DNA of 64,000 nt from Spirosoma oryzicola (GTDB lineage Bacteria; Bacteroidota; Bacteroidia; Cytophagales; Spirosomataceae): the NCBI RefSeq assembly GCF_021233055.1, contig NZ_CP089538.1, forward strand, positions 2,062,501-2,126,500. The letters are read 5' to 3'. The notes beneath the pieces were generated by a model that did not search any database, was not told where the DNA came from, and saw nothing but the letters and a program-made list of their open reading frames with translations. Both the position numbers and the translations under genes were made by a program. Each line of letters starts with the position of its first letter. The stretch's first letter is position 1. Below, one piece after another: positions 9,409 to 19,131 of this stretch.

Positions 9409-10212
9409 ATGCGGCTAGTACAAGCGATAACGACTATTTTTTTCGGGCTACTCCTGCTGGATGGACTGCCTTCTTATGGGCAGCGGGCAAAAGAGCTACA
9501 GCGTTTTCAGCTGGCCCAAGTTCAGCAGGGCGTTGCTGTCGATGCGTCTTATTTCTACGTCGTCAACAACCATTCGCTGACGAAACACCTCAAATCGGGT
9601 GGTAAGCAAGTGGCCGTCTGGCAAGATACAACGGGGCTGCTAAAGCACATGAACAGCGGTGTAGTTATCGGGAAGAAGCTGTATTGTACGCATTCCAATT
9701 ATCCGGACGTGCCTATGGCAAGCTCGCTCGAAATTTTCGACACCCGTACGCTACGGCATATCGGTACGCATAGTTTTGGCCTTTTTCCCGGATCAGTTAC
9801 CTGGGCCGACTTTCACCAGGGACACTGGTGGGTTGCTTTCGCCAACTATTCGGACAAAGCCTCTGCCGAAGGACGTGACAACCGCTGGACTACCCTGGTG
9901 AAATTTACCAAAAGCTGGTAACAGGTGGAGGCCTGGACGTTTCCGCCTGTTGTATTGCAGGCATTTTCGCCAAAGAGTACCTCTGGCGGAGCGTGGGGGA
10001 AAGGCGGATTCATCTACTGCACGGGCCACGATAAACCTGAACTATACGTTCTCAAGCTACCGGAGCGTGGGCATACCCTGCAATACGTAAAAACAATACC
10101 GACCATCAGCGAAGGGCAGGCGTTTGCGATTGACCGGAGCATCAGGTCAAAACAGGTTCTATACGGTATCACCCGGCACGACAATTACGTAATCGTATCG
10201 GTTATTGACTAA
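9409..10212 (+). pseudogene. Secreted beta-propeller-like protein of unknown function, interrupted by one in-frame stop
   Basis: The reading frame opens at ATG 9409 with a signal peptide (residues 1-24, ending SYGQ) and runs 170 codons to TAA at 9919-9921. It continues without frame change as QVEAWTF... to the stop at 10212, giving 267 positions in all. The part after the stop has the same composition and ends naturally. It also has typical short strands, so one nonsense change has probably split a single gene (CAA, AAA or GAA to TAA). The protein looks like a periplasmic propeller-type repeat protein, without a recognised catalytic motif. A sequencing error is the main alternative. Confidence 0.75.
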
Positions 10213-10639
10213 CTGAACACTGACTTTGTACTAAAACCGTTCGACCAATACCCATGACTAAGCCTTACTAGGGTTAATCCTAGTGGTGTTCTTCCGGCAA
10301 TAATTAGTTGTAGGCATTATTCGGAATCGAGCGTTCCTGCCTATGCGCTTCGTAGCGAGTAGGGTTTGTTAATAATTAGTATATGGGTAGATCGAATTGG
10401 ATAGAGCTAATTTGGGCTACTAAGATCTACAAATAGGATTAAAAGATAAATATCTGTAATACAATATATTATCTATAGATTTTTGGGTTTATTAAAATGT
10501 ACTTAAAAATTTATTAAAAAATTTTAATTATCGATGAGTAGTTCGGCCGCATTAAGTATTTCTTACGCCAGAGTCTGACAATTCTTTATTTCCTCTATTG
10601 TTGAACCTAAACGGATCGTCTCGGCGACCCAGAAACTTC
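10213..10639. other. AT-rich intergenic region upstream of the first susC
   Basis: No ORF or RNA gene is supported in these 427 bases. The centre (about 10380-10550) is much richer in A and T than the flanks and probably holds the susC promoter. A small palindrome, ACTAGG-GTTAAT-CCTAGT, at 10267-10284 may close the upstream gene. No clear TAnnTTTG element could be fixed. Confidence 0.5.
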
Positions 10640-13600
10640 ATGCAAAAACTTTTACGCCCGCAGGCCCCGCTTGTGAGGATGTTGAGGCTGTCCTCCACAC
10701 AAAGTTTCCTTTTTTTATTCGGGACTTCGCTTGCCTACGCTGCACCGGCTCCAAGCTGGGAGACCTTGTCTGGCAATCTTACGGTTCATTTGGCAACCAA
10801 TTACGTCGACAGAACGATATCGGGTCGGGTAACGGACGAAACGAACGCGTCGTTACCGGGGGTCAGTATCGTTGTAAAAGGAAGTCAGCGCGGTACGGTC
10901 ACAGATTCGGATGGTCGGTATAAACTCGATGTACCGAACGGTGATGCGACGTTGGTGTTTTCATTCGTGGGGTATTTGCCCCAGGAAGTACGCCTAGGAG
11001 CCCAAGGCGTTATCGATGTATCGCTCAAGACCGATAACAAAGTACTCGATGAGATTGTAGTTATCGGGTATGGTACGACTAGAAAATCGGACTTAACCGG
11101 TTCTGTGGCGACCGTCAAACAATCGGAATTGCAGGAGCGCCCTGCGCCTTCGCTCAACCAAGCGCTCCAGGGCCGGATGCCTGGTGTGCAGGTAAATAAC
11201 AACTCGGGCCGTCCGGGTGGTCGAACCACCGTCAGGATTCGGGGCTTTAGCTCCATTAATACATCGAACAACCCGCTGTACGTGGTCGACGGCGTCATTC
11301 TGCCGCAAGGCAACCAGAACCAGTTTTCGAACGCCATCGATTACATCAACCCCAACGACATTGTCTCGGTTGAAGTATTGAAAGATGCCTCGTCGACGGC
11401 TATTTATGGCGCACGGGGTGCCAATGGTGTTATTCTGGTAACGACCAAGAAAGGCAAAGCCGGTGAAGGGAGCGTAACCTACAACGCTGATTTTAGCGTA
11501 AACACGATTGGCCCTAACCGACCTCGGGTGCTAAACGCCCGCGAATATTTAGCTACGGAGGAGCTGGCTTATAATAACATTCAGAAGTACGATCCCGTTG
11601 GCTGGAATGCCGGACGGTACACGTATTTGGACCCGATTGCCCGCCGGAAACAATACAGTGCCAACTTTCCGGGCGTTTTTGACGCTAACCTGAACCCGCT
11701 TTACGATACTGATTGGTTTAAAGAAACGACGCAGAACAAGCTGTCGCAAAACCATCAGCTGGGCTTTAGTGGTGGAAGCGAGCGGACGCAGTATTCACTG
11801 TCGCTGGGCTACCGGAACGATGAGGGTTTGATCAAAACGTCGTATATGAAGCGGTACTCGGGCCGGTTTACGGTGGACGATCAGGTCAAGAAGTGGTTGA
11901 AAGTGGGCGGTACGCTGGCCTATAACAACCAGAGCGAGAACATCGTAGACCAGAATGATGCGGTAGCGCGGCAAATTGTGGAAGATTTTCCGTTCCTGCC
12001 CGTTACGTACCAAAACGGTACATACGCCAGCAACCGCGACTACCCAAGCGCTGAAGGAACGTTCAGTTCGTACGCCCGCCTGATGGGCCGCCGGTACATC
12101 CTCAACACGCAGACCACGCAGGGTAGTTTGTACGCGAACATCGCCTTAGCCAAAGGCTTAGAATTCCGGTCGATTTTGGGTGCCAACATTGTGACTCAGG
12201 AACAGAACAATTCGGAGAGCCGACTGCTGAACATCGGGGGCAGCGGAACGGGAGAAGCTCGAAATCAAAAAGAAACGTTCTGGTCGTTGTCGAACACCCT
12301 GACGTACAACCGACAGTTTGGTCAGGACCACTCGGTTACGGGTTTGCTGGGTATTGAGTGGCAGGAGAACCAATTTTTCAGAGTGGCAGCTTTAGTCAAT
12401 GGCTTTGCCACCGATTATTTCGGCTTTAATAACTTAGGTGCGGGTTCTATAAATCCTCGTGTTGAATCGGATGCATCGCGGTTCGCATTCAACTCGTACT
12501 TCGGGCGGTTTAATTACGGTTTTAAGAATAAATATCTCCTGACTCTGACGGGCCGGGCTGATGGTTCCTCCCGCTTCGGGGAAAACAACAAGTTTGCGTT
12601 CTTCCCGTCGGCGGCTTTGGCCTGGCGCGTATCGGAAGAAGATTTCCTGAAAACCAATCCGATCATCTCGAACCTGAAGGTGCGGACCAGCTACGGATTG
12701 ACCGGTAATGCCGAAATTCCGAACTACCAGTCGCTGGCTACGCTAAGTTCGGTCTACAGCACCGTCTACAACGACGCACGGGTCGGCGGAACGGGTATTA
12801 ACCGATTAGCTAACCCCGACCTGCGCTGGGAGAAAACCGCCCAGTACGACGTTGGGTTAGAAATCGGCCTGTTCAAAGGTCGGGTTAGCCTCGAAGCTGA
12901 TTACTACTACCGACTAACGACCGACATGCTGTTGGATGCGCCGGTTCCGCGTACCAGCGGCTACGCCACCATTCGTCAGAACGTGGGATCGATGCAGAAC
13001 CAGGGCTTCGAATTTGGTTTGAACACGATAAACATCAGCCGGGGCGACTTTACCTGGAACACAACGTTCAACATCTCGCTTAACCGCAACAAAGTACTTT
13101 CCTTAGCAACGCCGTCGGACATCTTTAACGTGGGTGGTCCAAACTTCACCAATCCCACCAACGTCATTCGCGTGGGTGAACCGGTCGGAGCCTTCTGGGG
13201 GCTGACCCGGCTGGGTACCTGGAGCGAAGCCGAGCGCGAAGAAGCGGCTAAGTTTACCAGCTATAGGAACAACCTGACGATGCTGCCCGGTGACATCAAA
13301 TACCTGGATGTAAACGGTGATAAGGCCATCACCGATGCCGACCGTAGCATTATTGGCAACGGCAGTCCGAAAGGCTGGGGTTCGTTGATCAACAATTTCC
13401 GGTTCAAAAACTTCGACGCCACGCTTGATCTTCAGTTCATGTACGGCAACGACGTGATGCTCATGAACCTGCACGCCAGTGAAGACCGGCAGGCGCTGGC
13501 TAATAGCTACACCTCGGTGCTGAACGCTTGGACGCCAACGAACCAAAACACCCCCATCGCCGAAATTCGGGAAACCCGCGCGGGTTACGTGACGAATGTG

Positions 13601-13882
13601 GACAGCCATTGGATCAAAGACGGTTCGTTCCTACGGGGCCGGAACGTCTTGCTAGGCTACACCCTGCCGACGCAGGTAACGAACCGATTGAAACTGAACC
13701 GGGTGCGATTCTACGGTACGGTGCAAAACTTCTTCCTGCTGGTCGACGATCCTATCATTGGCGATCCGGAAGTGACGCCTACCAATCAGGGCAACGGCAA
13801 CAGTTCCTTCTCGCAGGGCATGATCTGGCACAATTACCCAAAACCCACCACCTACCTGATGGGTATACAAATTGGTCTGTAA
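10640..13882 (+). CDS. SusC/RagA family TonB-linked outer membrane protein
   Basis: 1,080 residues from ATG 10640; a TTG at 10598 would add 14 residues ahead of the signal sequence and is less likely. The signal peptide is residues 1 to about 36. A carboxypeptidase-regulatory-like domain (about 58-135) begins ISGRVTDE and is followed by the conserved DEIVVIGYG segment. A plug domain (about 145-265) includes YVVDGVI and the STAIYGARGANGVILVTTK motif. The rest is the beta-barrel. It imports glycans or other oligomers together with the SusD lipoprotein encoded 86 bases downstream. Unlike the second SusC in the window it lacks an STN domain, so ECF/FecR control is not expected. Confidence 0.95.
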   Translation: MQKLLRPQAPLVRMLRLSSTQSFLFLFGTSLAYAAPAPSWETLSGNLTVHLATNYVDRTISGRVTDETNASLPGVSIVVKGSQRGTVTDSDGRYKLDVPNGDATLVFSFVGYLPQEVRLGAQGVIDVSLKTDNKVLDEIVVIGYGTTRKSDLTGSVATVKQSELQERPAPSLNQALQGRMPGVQVNNNSGRPGGRTTVRIRGFSSINTSNNPLYVVDGVILPQGNQNQFSNAIDYINPNDIVSVEVLKDASSTAIYGARGANGVILVTTKKGKAGEGSVTYNADFSVNTIGPNRPRVLNAREYLATEELAYNNIQKYDPVGWNAGRYTYLDPIARRKQYSANFPGVFDANLNPLYDTDWFKETTQNKLSQNHQLGFSGGSERTQYSLSLGYRNDEGLIKTSYMKRYSGRFTVDDQVKKWLKVGGTLAYNNQSENIVDQNDAVARQIVEDFPFLPVTYQNGTYASNRDYPSAEGTFSSYARLMGRRYILNTQTTQGSLYANIALAKGLEFRSILGANIVTQEQNNSESRLLNIGGSGTGEARNQKETFWSLSNTLTYNRQFGQDHSVTGLLGIEWQENQFFRVAALVNGFATDYFGFNNLGAGSINPRVESDASRFAFNSYFGRFNYGFKNKYLLTLTGRADGSSRFGENNKFAFFPSAALAWRVSEEDFLKTNPIISNLKVRTSYGLTGNAEIPNYQSLATLSSVYSTVYNDARVGGTGINRLANPDLRWEKTAQYDVGLEIGLFKGRVSLEADYYYRLTTDMLLDAPVPRTSGYATIRQNVGSMQNQGFEFGLNTINISRGDFTWNTTFNISLNRNKVLSLATPSDIFNVGGPNFTNPTNVIRVGEPVGAFWGLTRLGTWSEAEREEAAKFTSYRNNLTMLPGDIKYLDVNGDKAITDADRSIIGNGSPKGWGSLINNFRFKNFDATLDLQFMYGNDVMLMNLHASEDRQALANSYTSVLNAWTPTNQNTPIAEIRETRAGYVTNVDSHWIKDGSFLRGRNVLLGYTLPTQVTNRLKLNRVRFYGTVQNFFLLVDDPIIGDPEVTPTNQGNGNSSFSQGMIWHNYPKPTTYLMGIQIGL

Positions 13883-13968
13883 CGTAAATTTTCGTCACCC
13901 AGTAGTCACGATTTACATGGTGAACCGTGGCTATCGGGTGACAAACCACTAAACTCCTGAATTTTATC

Positions 13969-15573
13969 ATGCGATTTACCATCGTAAAAAACATAAGCAA
14001 GGCCCTGCTGTGCGGCACCGTTCTGCTTGGTCCCGTTGGTTGCTCTGATTTCCTAGACGAGCAGCCACCTTCGAACCTGACTACTGAGAGTTTCTACACG
14101 ATACCTGACCACGCCGAAGCCGCGTTGGCTTCCGTGTACGCTGAGGTCCGATTCTTCGGCGGTGGTGCCGGTATTTTTTCATCTAACTGGCAGTTACTGG
14201 AGGCTATGACCGGCACGTCAACGACGGAAACCGCCCAGAACTCGGACCTCAACAACCTGTATAGCCTGTCACACGACGGTAATACGGTTCACGTTGTTAA
14301 CTGGTGGAACGGCTTGTACCGCGTCATCGCGCAGGCTAATTTAGTACTCGACCGGGTGCCAGCCATTACGCCGATGCCCGAAGCGCAGAAAAAGAAGATC
14401 CTGGGCGAAGCACGGTTTCTGCGGGCGTGGGCGTACTTTACACTGGTTCGGCTTTGGGGCGATGTGCCTCTGATTACGAAGCCACAAGCCGATGCTACAG
14501 CCTCAGATTTCCGGCCGGCACGTAACAACCAGGAGGAAGTTTACAAGCTGATCGTTGAGGATTTACAGGCGGCAGAATCGGCTGGTCTGGCCTGGATGGA
14601 CGTTAGTGGACGGGTGAATCTGGCGGCTGTGAAAACGCAGCTGGCGAAGGTGTATTTGACGATGGCTGGCTTTCCGCTGAGCAAAGGTGCGTCGCACTAC
14701 AAATTAGCCGCCGACAAAGCCTTGGAAGTCATCACCTACGCTACGTCTAAACCAGCAGAAATTAATCTGTTTTCGACCTACGAGGACGTACACCGCGAAC
14801 AAACCGAAAACCGCCTGGAACACCTGTTTATGATTCAGTACAACACAATCGTGCCAGGAGTAAACGTATCGGGAGTAGATATCCCGGGGGGATCCAATCC
14901 GATGGACAATTTCTATGGGAACTTTAAACCAATCAACTTCAACGGTCCTACGGGTACGGGCAGCTCAATTCCAACGCTGGATTTTTATAATTCATTCGAG
15001 ACGGGCGACCGACGGACCAAAGACCAGGAAGGGTATTTTTACACTACCTATTTCACCAATGGTACCGGTGCCCGGTTTGACCTGGGCCGTCCATACGTGT
15101 TTAAGCATTTCAACCGGACGTCAAACGGTACGGAGGGCGTGGCCGGTACGCGCCAAAATAACCTGAACGTTCCCCTGATTCGTTACGCCGAAACGCTGCT
15201 GATTTTTGCTGAAGCGCAGAATGAGGTGGGTGGACCGACGCAGGCCACTTACGATGCCCTAAAGCGCATTCGGGACCGGGCACAGCTGACGACGCCCGCT
15301 TTGGGTACGTACACGCAGGCCAACTTCCGGGAGGCCGTTTGGCGGGAGCGCTGGTGGGAATTCTGCTACGAGCAGATTACCTGGTTCGACATGGTGCGAA
15401 CTCGGAAAGTGTTTAACGAGAAGACCAAAGGTTTCGACAACTTTGTTGGGCACGTCAACTTAAATACGAACAAGGTTCTGGAACAGAAACATCTGCTCCT
15501 GCCGCTTGGTGTTCAGGAGATGCTAAACAATCCTAACCTGCGTCCGCAGAACCCAGGGTATCCAGGAGTATAA
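13969..15573 (+). CDS. RagB/SusD family nutrient-binding outer membrane lipoprotein
   Basis: 534 residues. The signal peptide ends in a lipobox with Cys25 (LLGPVGC), followed by the typical SDFLDEQPP start of SusD proteins. TPR-like helices span about 60-230 (GEARFLRAWAYFTLVRLWGDVPL is the family hallmark, residues 146-168). The C-terminal SusD domain ends with the LLLPLGVQEMLNNPNLRPQNPGY block. It forms the lid over the adjacent SusC barrel and captures the ligand. No glycoside hydrolase or regulator adjoins the pair, so the ligand cannot be inferred. A terminator follows. Confidence 0.95.
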   Translation: MRFTIVKNISKALLCGTVLLGPVGCSDFLDEQPPSNLTTESFYTIPDHAEAALASVYAEVRFFGGGAGIFSSNWQLLEAMTGTSTTETAQNSDLNNLYSLSHDGNTVHVVNWWNGLYRVIAQANLVLDRVPAITPMPEAQKKKILGEARFLRAWAYFTLVRLWGDVPLITKPQADATASDFRPARNNQEEVYKLIVEDLQAAESAGLAWMDVSGRVNLAAVKTQLAKVYLTMAGFPLSKGASHYKLAADKALEVITYATSKPAEINLFSTYEDVHREQTENRLEHLFMIQYNTIVPGVNVSGVDIPGGSNPMDNFYGNFKPINFNGPTGTGSSIPTLDFYNSFETGDRRTKDQEGYFYTTYFTNGTGARFDLGRPYVFKHFNRTSNGTEGVAGTRQNNLNVPLIRYAETLLIFAEAQNEVGGPTQATYDALKRIRDRAQLTTPALGTYTQANFREAVWRERWWEFCYEQITWFDMVRTRKVFNEKTKGFDNFVGHVNLNTNKVLEQKHLLLPLGVQEMLNNPNLRPQNPGYPGV

Positions 15574-15591
15574 CGGGATGATCACAAATGA

Positions 15592-15625
15592 AAAACGCCG
15601 GGCATGACACCCGGCGTTTTTTGTT
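15592..15625. terminator. Bidirectional intrinsic terminator
   Basis: The perfect 11-bp stem AAAACGCCGGG / CCCGGCGTTTT has a 7-base loop and flanking A and T runs. It separates the SusD gene (+) from the convergent fasciclin gene (-). Confidence 0.92.
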
Positions 15626-15645
15626 ACTAGTAATTGGTTCGTCGG

Positions 15646-16743
15646 TTACTGACTCAACAGTACGCGGTCGATAACATGCACGATGATACCGTTAGATGCT
15701 ACCTGATCGGCCTGCGTGACCGTAGCGGCATTACTACCATTGCCTTTTCCTGTTACCGTAACTTTGCCATTGTTGACGTTAACCCGAACGCTACCGCCCT
15801 GAGCGGTGACAATATCGGCACCGTTCTGGAAGGTTTGTGCATAAGCCCGGTAGTTCAGCACGTGATACAGTAAGAGACTAGCCAGTTTCTGCTGATCTGC
15901 TGCCTTAATAGCCGCTTCGTCGGCGTAACCTGCTGCCTTGAATGCGTCGTTGGTCGGCGCGAAAATCGTATAACCGTTCTGGGTATTTTTGTTCAAAACA
16001 TCCTGCACACTGGCGCCCGCCCGATCAATGGCCGCTGCCAGGAACGATAAATTCGCATTATTTTTTGCTAGCGTAACAACATTGACTGTTGCTGGTGTAA
16101 GCACCTGGTTGATAATATGTACTACGCTACCAACCGTTGGATTGTCACCCTGAATAATTTTTGCCTGGTTGACGCTAATGTCGCTGTTGCTGACTTTGTA
16201 GACGGAGATTGTATTGTCAGCAAGGGCGGTCTGATAAACGGTATTAACACCGGTTGGAATAGAGGACTGGTCAATACGGGAGTTTACGAGGTGATACCGC
16301 AAGATACGCTGTAAATCAGCGGCTGGTGCTGCCTGAATAGCGGCCTCGTTGGCATAACCGGCGGCCTTAAAGGCATCATCCGATGGCGCAAAAATGGTAG
16401 CGTTCTCCTTGTTAAATTCAGAAGTTAGTCCAGCTCGTAAAATAGCTGCTTCTAACAGATTAAGATTGTCTTTCTGCGCAATGTACGTCACAGAAGCAAC
16501 GACGGTTGTTCCGGGTGTTGTAGCGGTGCCCGTGCCTGGCGTTGTTGCCGTACCCGTACCCGGCGTGGTAGCGGTACCGGTACCGGTGCCTGGCGTCGTA
16601 ACTGTGCCTGATCCAGGATTTGTGGTGCCAGTTCCGGGCGCTGGGGCAGGCGTTTCTTTTGTGCAGCTAAAAAAGAAGGGACCAGCTGCGAGTAAAAGCA
16701 GAAGCGAACTCTGTCGAAAGCCCGCGCGAATGAATTGAAACAT
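15646..16743 (-). CDS. Lipoprotein with two fasciclin (FAS1) domains and a Thr-Pro-Gly repeat linker
   Basis: 365 residues. The signal peptide ends in a lipobox at Cys27 (FFFSC). Residues 31-82 are a low-complexity linker built on TTPGTGTA-type units. Two FAS1 domains follow (about 88-225 and 226-363). Each carries the family blocks TIFAPSDDAFKAAG or TIFAPTNDAFKAAG, a central YHV/YHL segment, and the terminal IIHVIDRVLL or HIINQVLTP block. FAS1 domains mediate adhesion or ligand binding at the surface. The linker presumably spaces the domains from the membrane. It is transcribed alone and shares the downstream terminator with susD. Confidence 0.94.
   Translation of the reverse strand: MFQFIRAGFRQSSLLLLLAAGPFFFSCTKETPAPAPGTGTTNPGSGTVTTPGTGTGTATTPGTGTATTPGTGTATTPGTTVVASVTYIAQKDNLNLLEAAILRAGLTSEFNKENATIFAPSDDAFKAAGYANEAAIQAAPAADLQRILRYHLVNSRIDQSSIPTGVNTVYQTALADNTISVYKVSNSDISVNQAKIIQGDNPTVGSVVHIINQVLTPATVNVVTLAKNNANLSFLAAAIDRAGASVQDVLNKNTQNGYTIFAPTNDAFKAAGYADEAAIKAADQQKLASLLLYHVLNYRAYAQTFQNGADIVTAQGGSVRVNVNNGKVTVTGKGNGSNAATVTQADQVASNGIIVHVIDRVLLSQ
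16498..16653 (-). repeat. Degenerate 24-bp tandem repeat encoding the TTPGTGTA linker
   Basis: This is the coding part for residues 31-82 of the fasciclin lipoprotein. About three to four 24-base units encode nearly identical octapeptides but differ at synonymous positions (for example GTACCC, GTGCCC and GTACCG in the complementary sequence). Confidence 0.8.
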
Positions 16744-17357
16744 AAGTTGAGTGGTTTAAAAGATGAACAGATAAAACAAACTAGCATTACAGACGTGGCC
16801 CACTTTATGAGTGATACGTACAGTAATTCATATAAATAAAACTTGCTTTTGCTTGTGATGTTGTGTGGTAGAGTAAGTAGAATTGTGCAGTAATAGTTGA
16901 TTTTTTCAGATAACTGCTTGATTTTGTTAAATTTATATTGTAATTATCCTATTTTTTGGTCGGCAAATTCTTGATTTAACGGTACACCGAGCTTTCGGGC
17001 ATAGTAGAGTGGAGATAAGTCTGAGTATCCAGCAGTAGGTTACTCAATTCCATTGATTATTCGAAGCTCATAAGGGAGAGTTATGACGCTGGTGACTAAC
17101 GATCAGATGACCTTTAGGCGTCCCTAAAAACAGGAAAAGGAAAGTGAGATCGGGGAGGATAGGAGAATGCACGGTGGAACTCGGGAGTGGCTCCCACCGC
17201 GAAACAAAGGCAATGCCACTCCGGGACGCTGGCAGCACAACTTCGTTGAACCGAACGGTTTATGAGCGATGCAACACGTCGTAGGTGGGTTTGCCTATTC
17301 CCGCCGATATTCACAAAAAGCGTTACTTTACTATGAACATCGGCGAGACGTGACAAT
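16744..17357. other. Intergenic region without recognised gene
   Basis: 614 bases between the fasciclin gene and the mannitol-dehydrogenase-like gene. The first 250 bases are AT-rich and likely include the fasciclin promoter. An 80-codon frame at 17114-17356 (-) starts with TTG and shows no domain, so it is not called. I see no terminator or RNA gene with confidence. Confidence 0.5.
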
Positions 17358-18743
17358 TTAGTGTAGTTCTAGTAACGTACACATCGTTTGGCGGAGTGTG
17401 AACGCAACACCGTAAATGGCTATCTGCTTGCGGTATAATTTGTAAGCTGCCGCAAAATGTGGAATCGTCCGTAGGTTAGCCGAAGCAAAAGGTGAGCTGT
17501 CCAGAAAGGCTAGAACGTCCGAGTCCTCGATCTTGTACCAATCATCCTCGCTCAAACAGATCTCATTGATTTCGTACTCTTCGTCCTTGTCGTCGGTTGT
17601 TGCCGAAAGGTAGTGCCCGTAAGTAGCTAATAAAAACGCAAGGCAGTACGTCGGTTTTTCCTGTTTTACCAATTCTGCGAGCGTCGGCAGAATAAACGCC
17701 GGTAGTTTAGACGCTCCGTCGGCGCACAATCGCGATAAAGGAATGTTCACAGCCGCGCTAGATAAACGTCGGAGTAACTTAGTCTTGTAGTCAGTAAGAT
17801 CAATGCTTCCGGGTACAGTAACCAGCGGGCTGACAAGGCGGTTGATAAAGACGTTGACGTAATTACTGAACACGCTGTCGCTCATGGCTTCGTGAACGGT
17901 TCGGTAGCCAGCCAGAAAAGCAGGATAAGCCAGCAAACTGTAGGACGCGTTTTGAAAGCGTTGTTGCAGAGCTTCGTAGGGATTGCTGTCGTCGACAAAT
18001 GTGACTCCGGCGATTTCCCAGTCCGGTCGGCCTGAGCCGAACTTGTCTTCAATAACCCAGCTGGTCAATTCCTCCCAATACTCGGCCCTCGTGGCAGTGC
18101 GTTCGTCGCTGAGATCGTCTTCCGTTGATGGAATAGACGTTACTGAGTCCGCTACTGAATTAGGGAACGTGACGTGCCGTTCAATCCAACTGGCCAAATC
18201 TGCGTCTTTGTCGTTGACAAATGACAGCAACGCTTTTCGGGTCGCATCACCATTGCGTGGTAAATCGTCGCACGATAGAATAGTCAACGGATCGCCCAAC
18301 TGCTCGCGTCTTCGGGCTAATGCTTTGGTTAAAAAATCAAAAGCTAGCAAGGTTTGGTCAGTATCGACTATACCCTGAACACCCCACTTTTCTCCGTCTT
18401 CCGTTAGTGAAAGGGCAACGATTTTGACTGCTGGATCGGCTAAAGAGGAAAGGGCTTCCTCCGGCTGAGTACTGGCCGTTATAACGTCGATGAGGGATCC
18501 GCTTTCGTTTATTATCGATAATTTTTCGAGCCTATCGGCGGGAAGCAGGCTGATAACGCGAATTCCCCAGTTGGACTGGTTGGCTAAATTCATAAACTTA
18601 GCCGTGTAATAAGCCGGGTGTTTATGAATAATCGTACCGACACCGATATGCACCATACCGGCGCTTAGTTGAGTCGGATTATAAGTAGAGCTGGTGATAG
18701 CTGACGTGCCTTCCATCAGAACGGGCTGAGGTAGTGTAAACAT
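17358..18743 (-). CDS. Mannitol dehydrogenase-family protein with altered active site
   Basis: 461 residues, normal family length. The N-terminal Rossmann part (about 30-250) has HIGVG (32-36), SCDDLPRNG (157-165), TFPNSVADS (192-200) and WVIEDKF (229-235). The C-terminal helical domain starts about 255. In long-chain polyol dehydrogenases the active-site Lys, Asn and His lie in a K-x4-N-x2-H pattern. Here the aligned residues are Gln260, Asn265 and Tyr268, so two of three are lost. The usual GxFHRAHQ block is also altered to GTIIHKHP. The frame is intact and family motifs are retained, so this is a real but probably functionally changed protein. It may bind a nucleotide or polyol without oxidising it. 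Confidence 0.85.
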   Translation of the reverse strand: MFTLPQPVLMEGTSAITSSTYNPTQLSAGMVHIGVGTIIHKHPAYYTAKFMNLANQSNWGIRVISLLPADRLEKLSIINESGSLIDVITASTQPEEALSSLADPAVKIVALSLTEDGEKWGVQGIVDTDQTLLAFDFLTKALARRREQLGDPLTILSCDDLPRNGDATRKALLSFVNDKDADLASWIERHVTFPNSVADSVTSIPSTEDDLSDERTATRAEYWEELTSWVIEDKFGSGRPDWEIAGVTFVDDSNPYEALQQRFQNASYSLLAYPAFLAGYRTVHEAMSDSVFSNYVNVFINRLVSPLVTVPGSIDLTDYKTKLLRRLSSAAVNIPLSRLCADGASKLPAFILPTLAELVKQEKPTYCLAFLLATYGHYLSATTDDKDEEYEINEICLSEDDWYKIEDSDVLAFLDSSPFASANLRTIPHFAAAYKLYRKQIAIYGVAFTLRQTMCTLLELH

Positions 18744-18810
18744 GATCAGAGCTATTTTAGCGTGGTTGATGAGTGTAACAAATGCGCAAGAGCCTATCCA
18801 AACGTGTCAG

Positions 18811-19131
18811 CTAGGCCGCTTTTGCATGGACAAGTTGCGGAATGGGGCTCGTTTGCGTTTGACCCATTTCGTCCTGCTGACGCAGTCCTTGAGCAATCTG
18901 GATTATCTGGTTCCCCAGTTTCCCCTGTTCTTCAATACTCGCCTGAGCGTACTGGTTCTGTCTGGTTGGTTCCCAGTCAAACAATTCCGTTTTGGCGTCG
19001 TAGATGCCAAGTGGCGTATGGCCGTCCTCATCGGACAAAAGTGCTAATGCAGACATGGCTTCTGACTGTGTAGAACAGTAAAAGGCATGGTACTGCTTTT
19101 CAAGCAGATATAGAACAGAATATCGGTTCAT
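18811..19131 (-). CDS. Small hypothetical protein
   Basis: 106 residues from ATG 19131; eight more would require a TTG start. There is no signal peptide or membrane segment. The middle part (LSDEDGHTPLGIYDAKTELFDWEPTR) looks like a compact folded segment. The C-terminal 40 residues are rich in Gln and probably helical. I do not recognise a family. It lies 67 bases upstream of the mannitol-dehydrogenase-like gene on the same strand and could be co-transcribed with it. Confidence 0.6.
   Translation of the reverse strand: MNRYSVLYLLEKQYHAFYCSTQSEAMSALALLSDEDGHTPLGIYDAKTELFDWEPTRQNQYAQASIEEQGKLGNQIIQIAQGLRQQDEMGQTQTSPIPQLVHAKAA

Noticed and set aside
16394..16738. A plus-strand frame with Val-Pro repeats (VVAVPVPG units)
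   Set aside because: It is the reverse-strand reading of the fasciclin linker repeat.
17114..17356. An 80-codon minus-strand frame after the mannitol-dehydrogenase-like gene
   Set aside because: TTG start, no domain and no ribosome site that I can see; it probably arises by chance.
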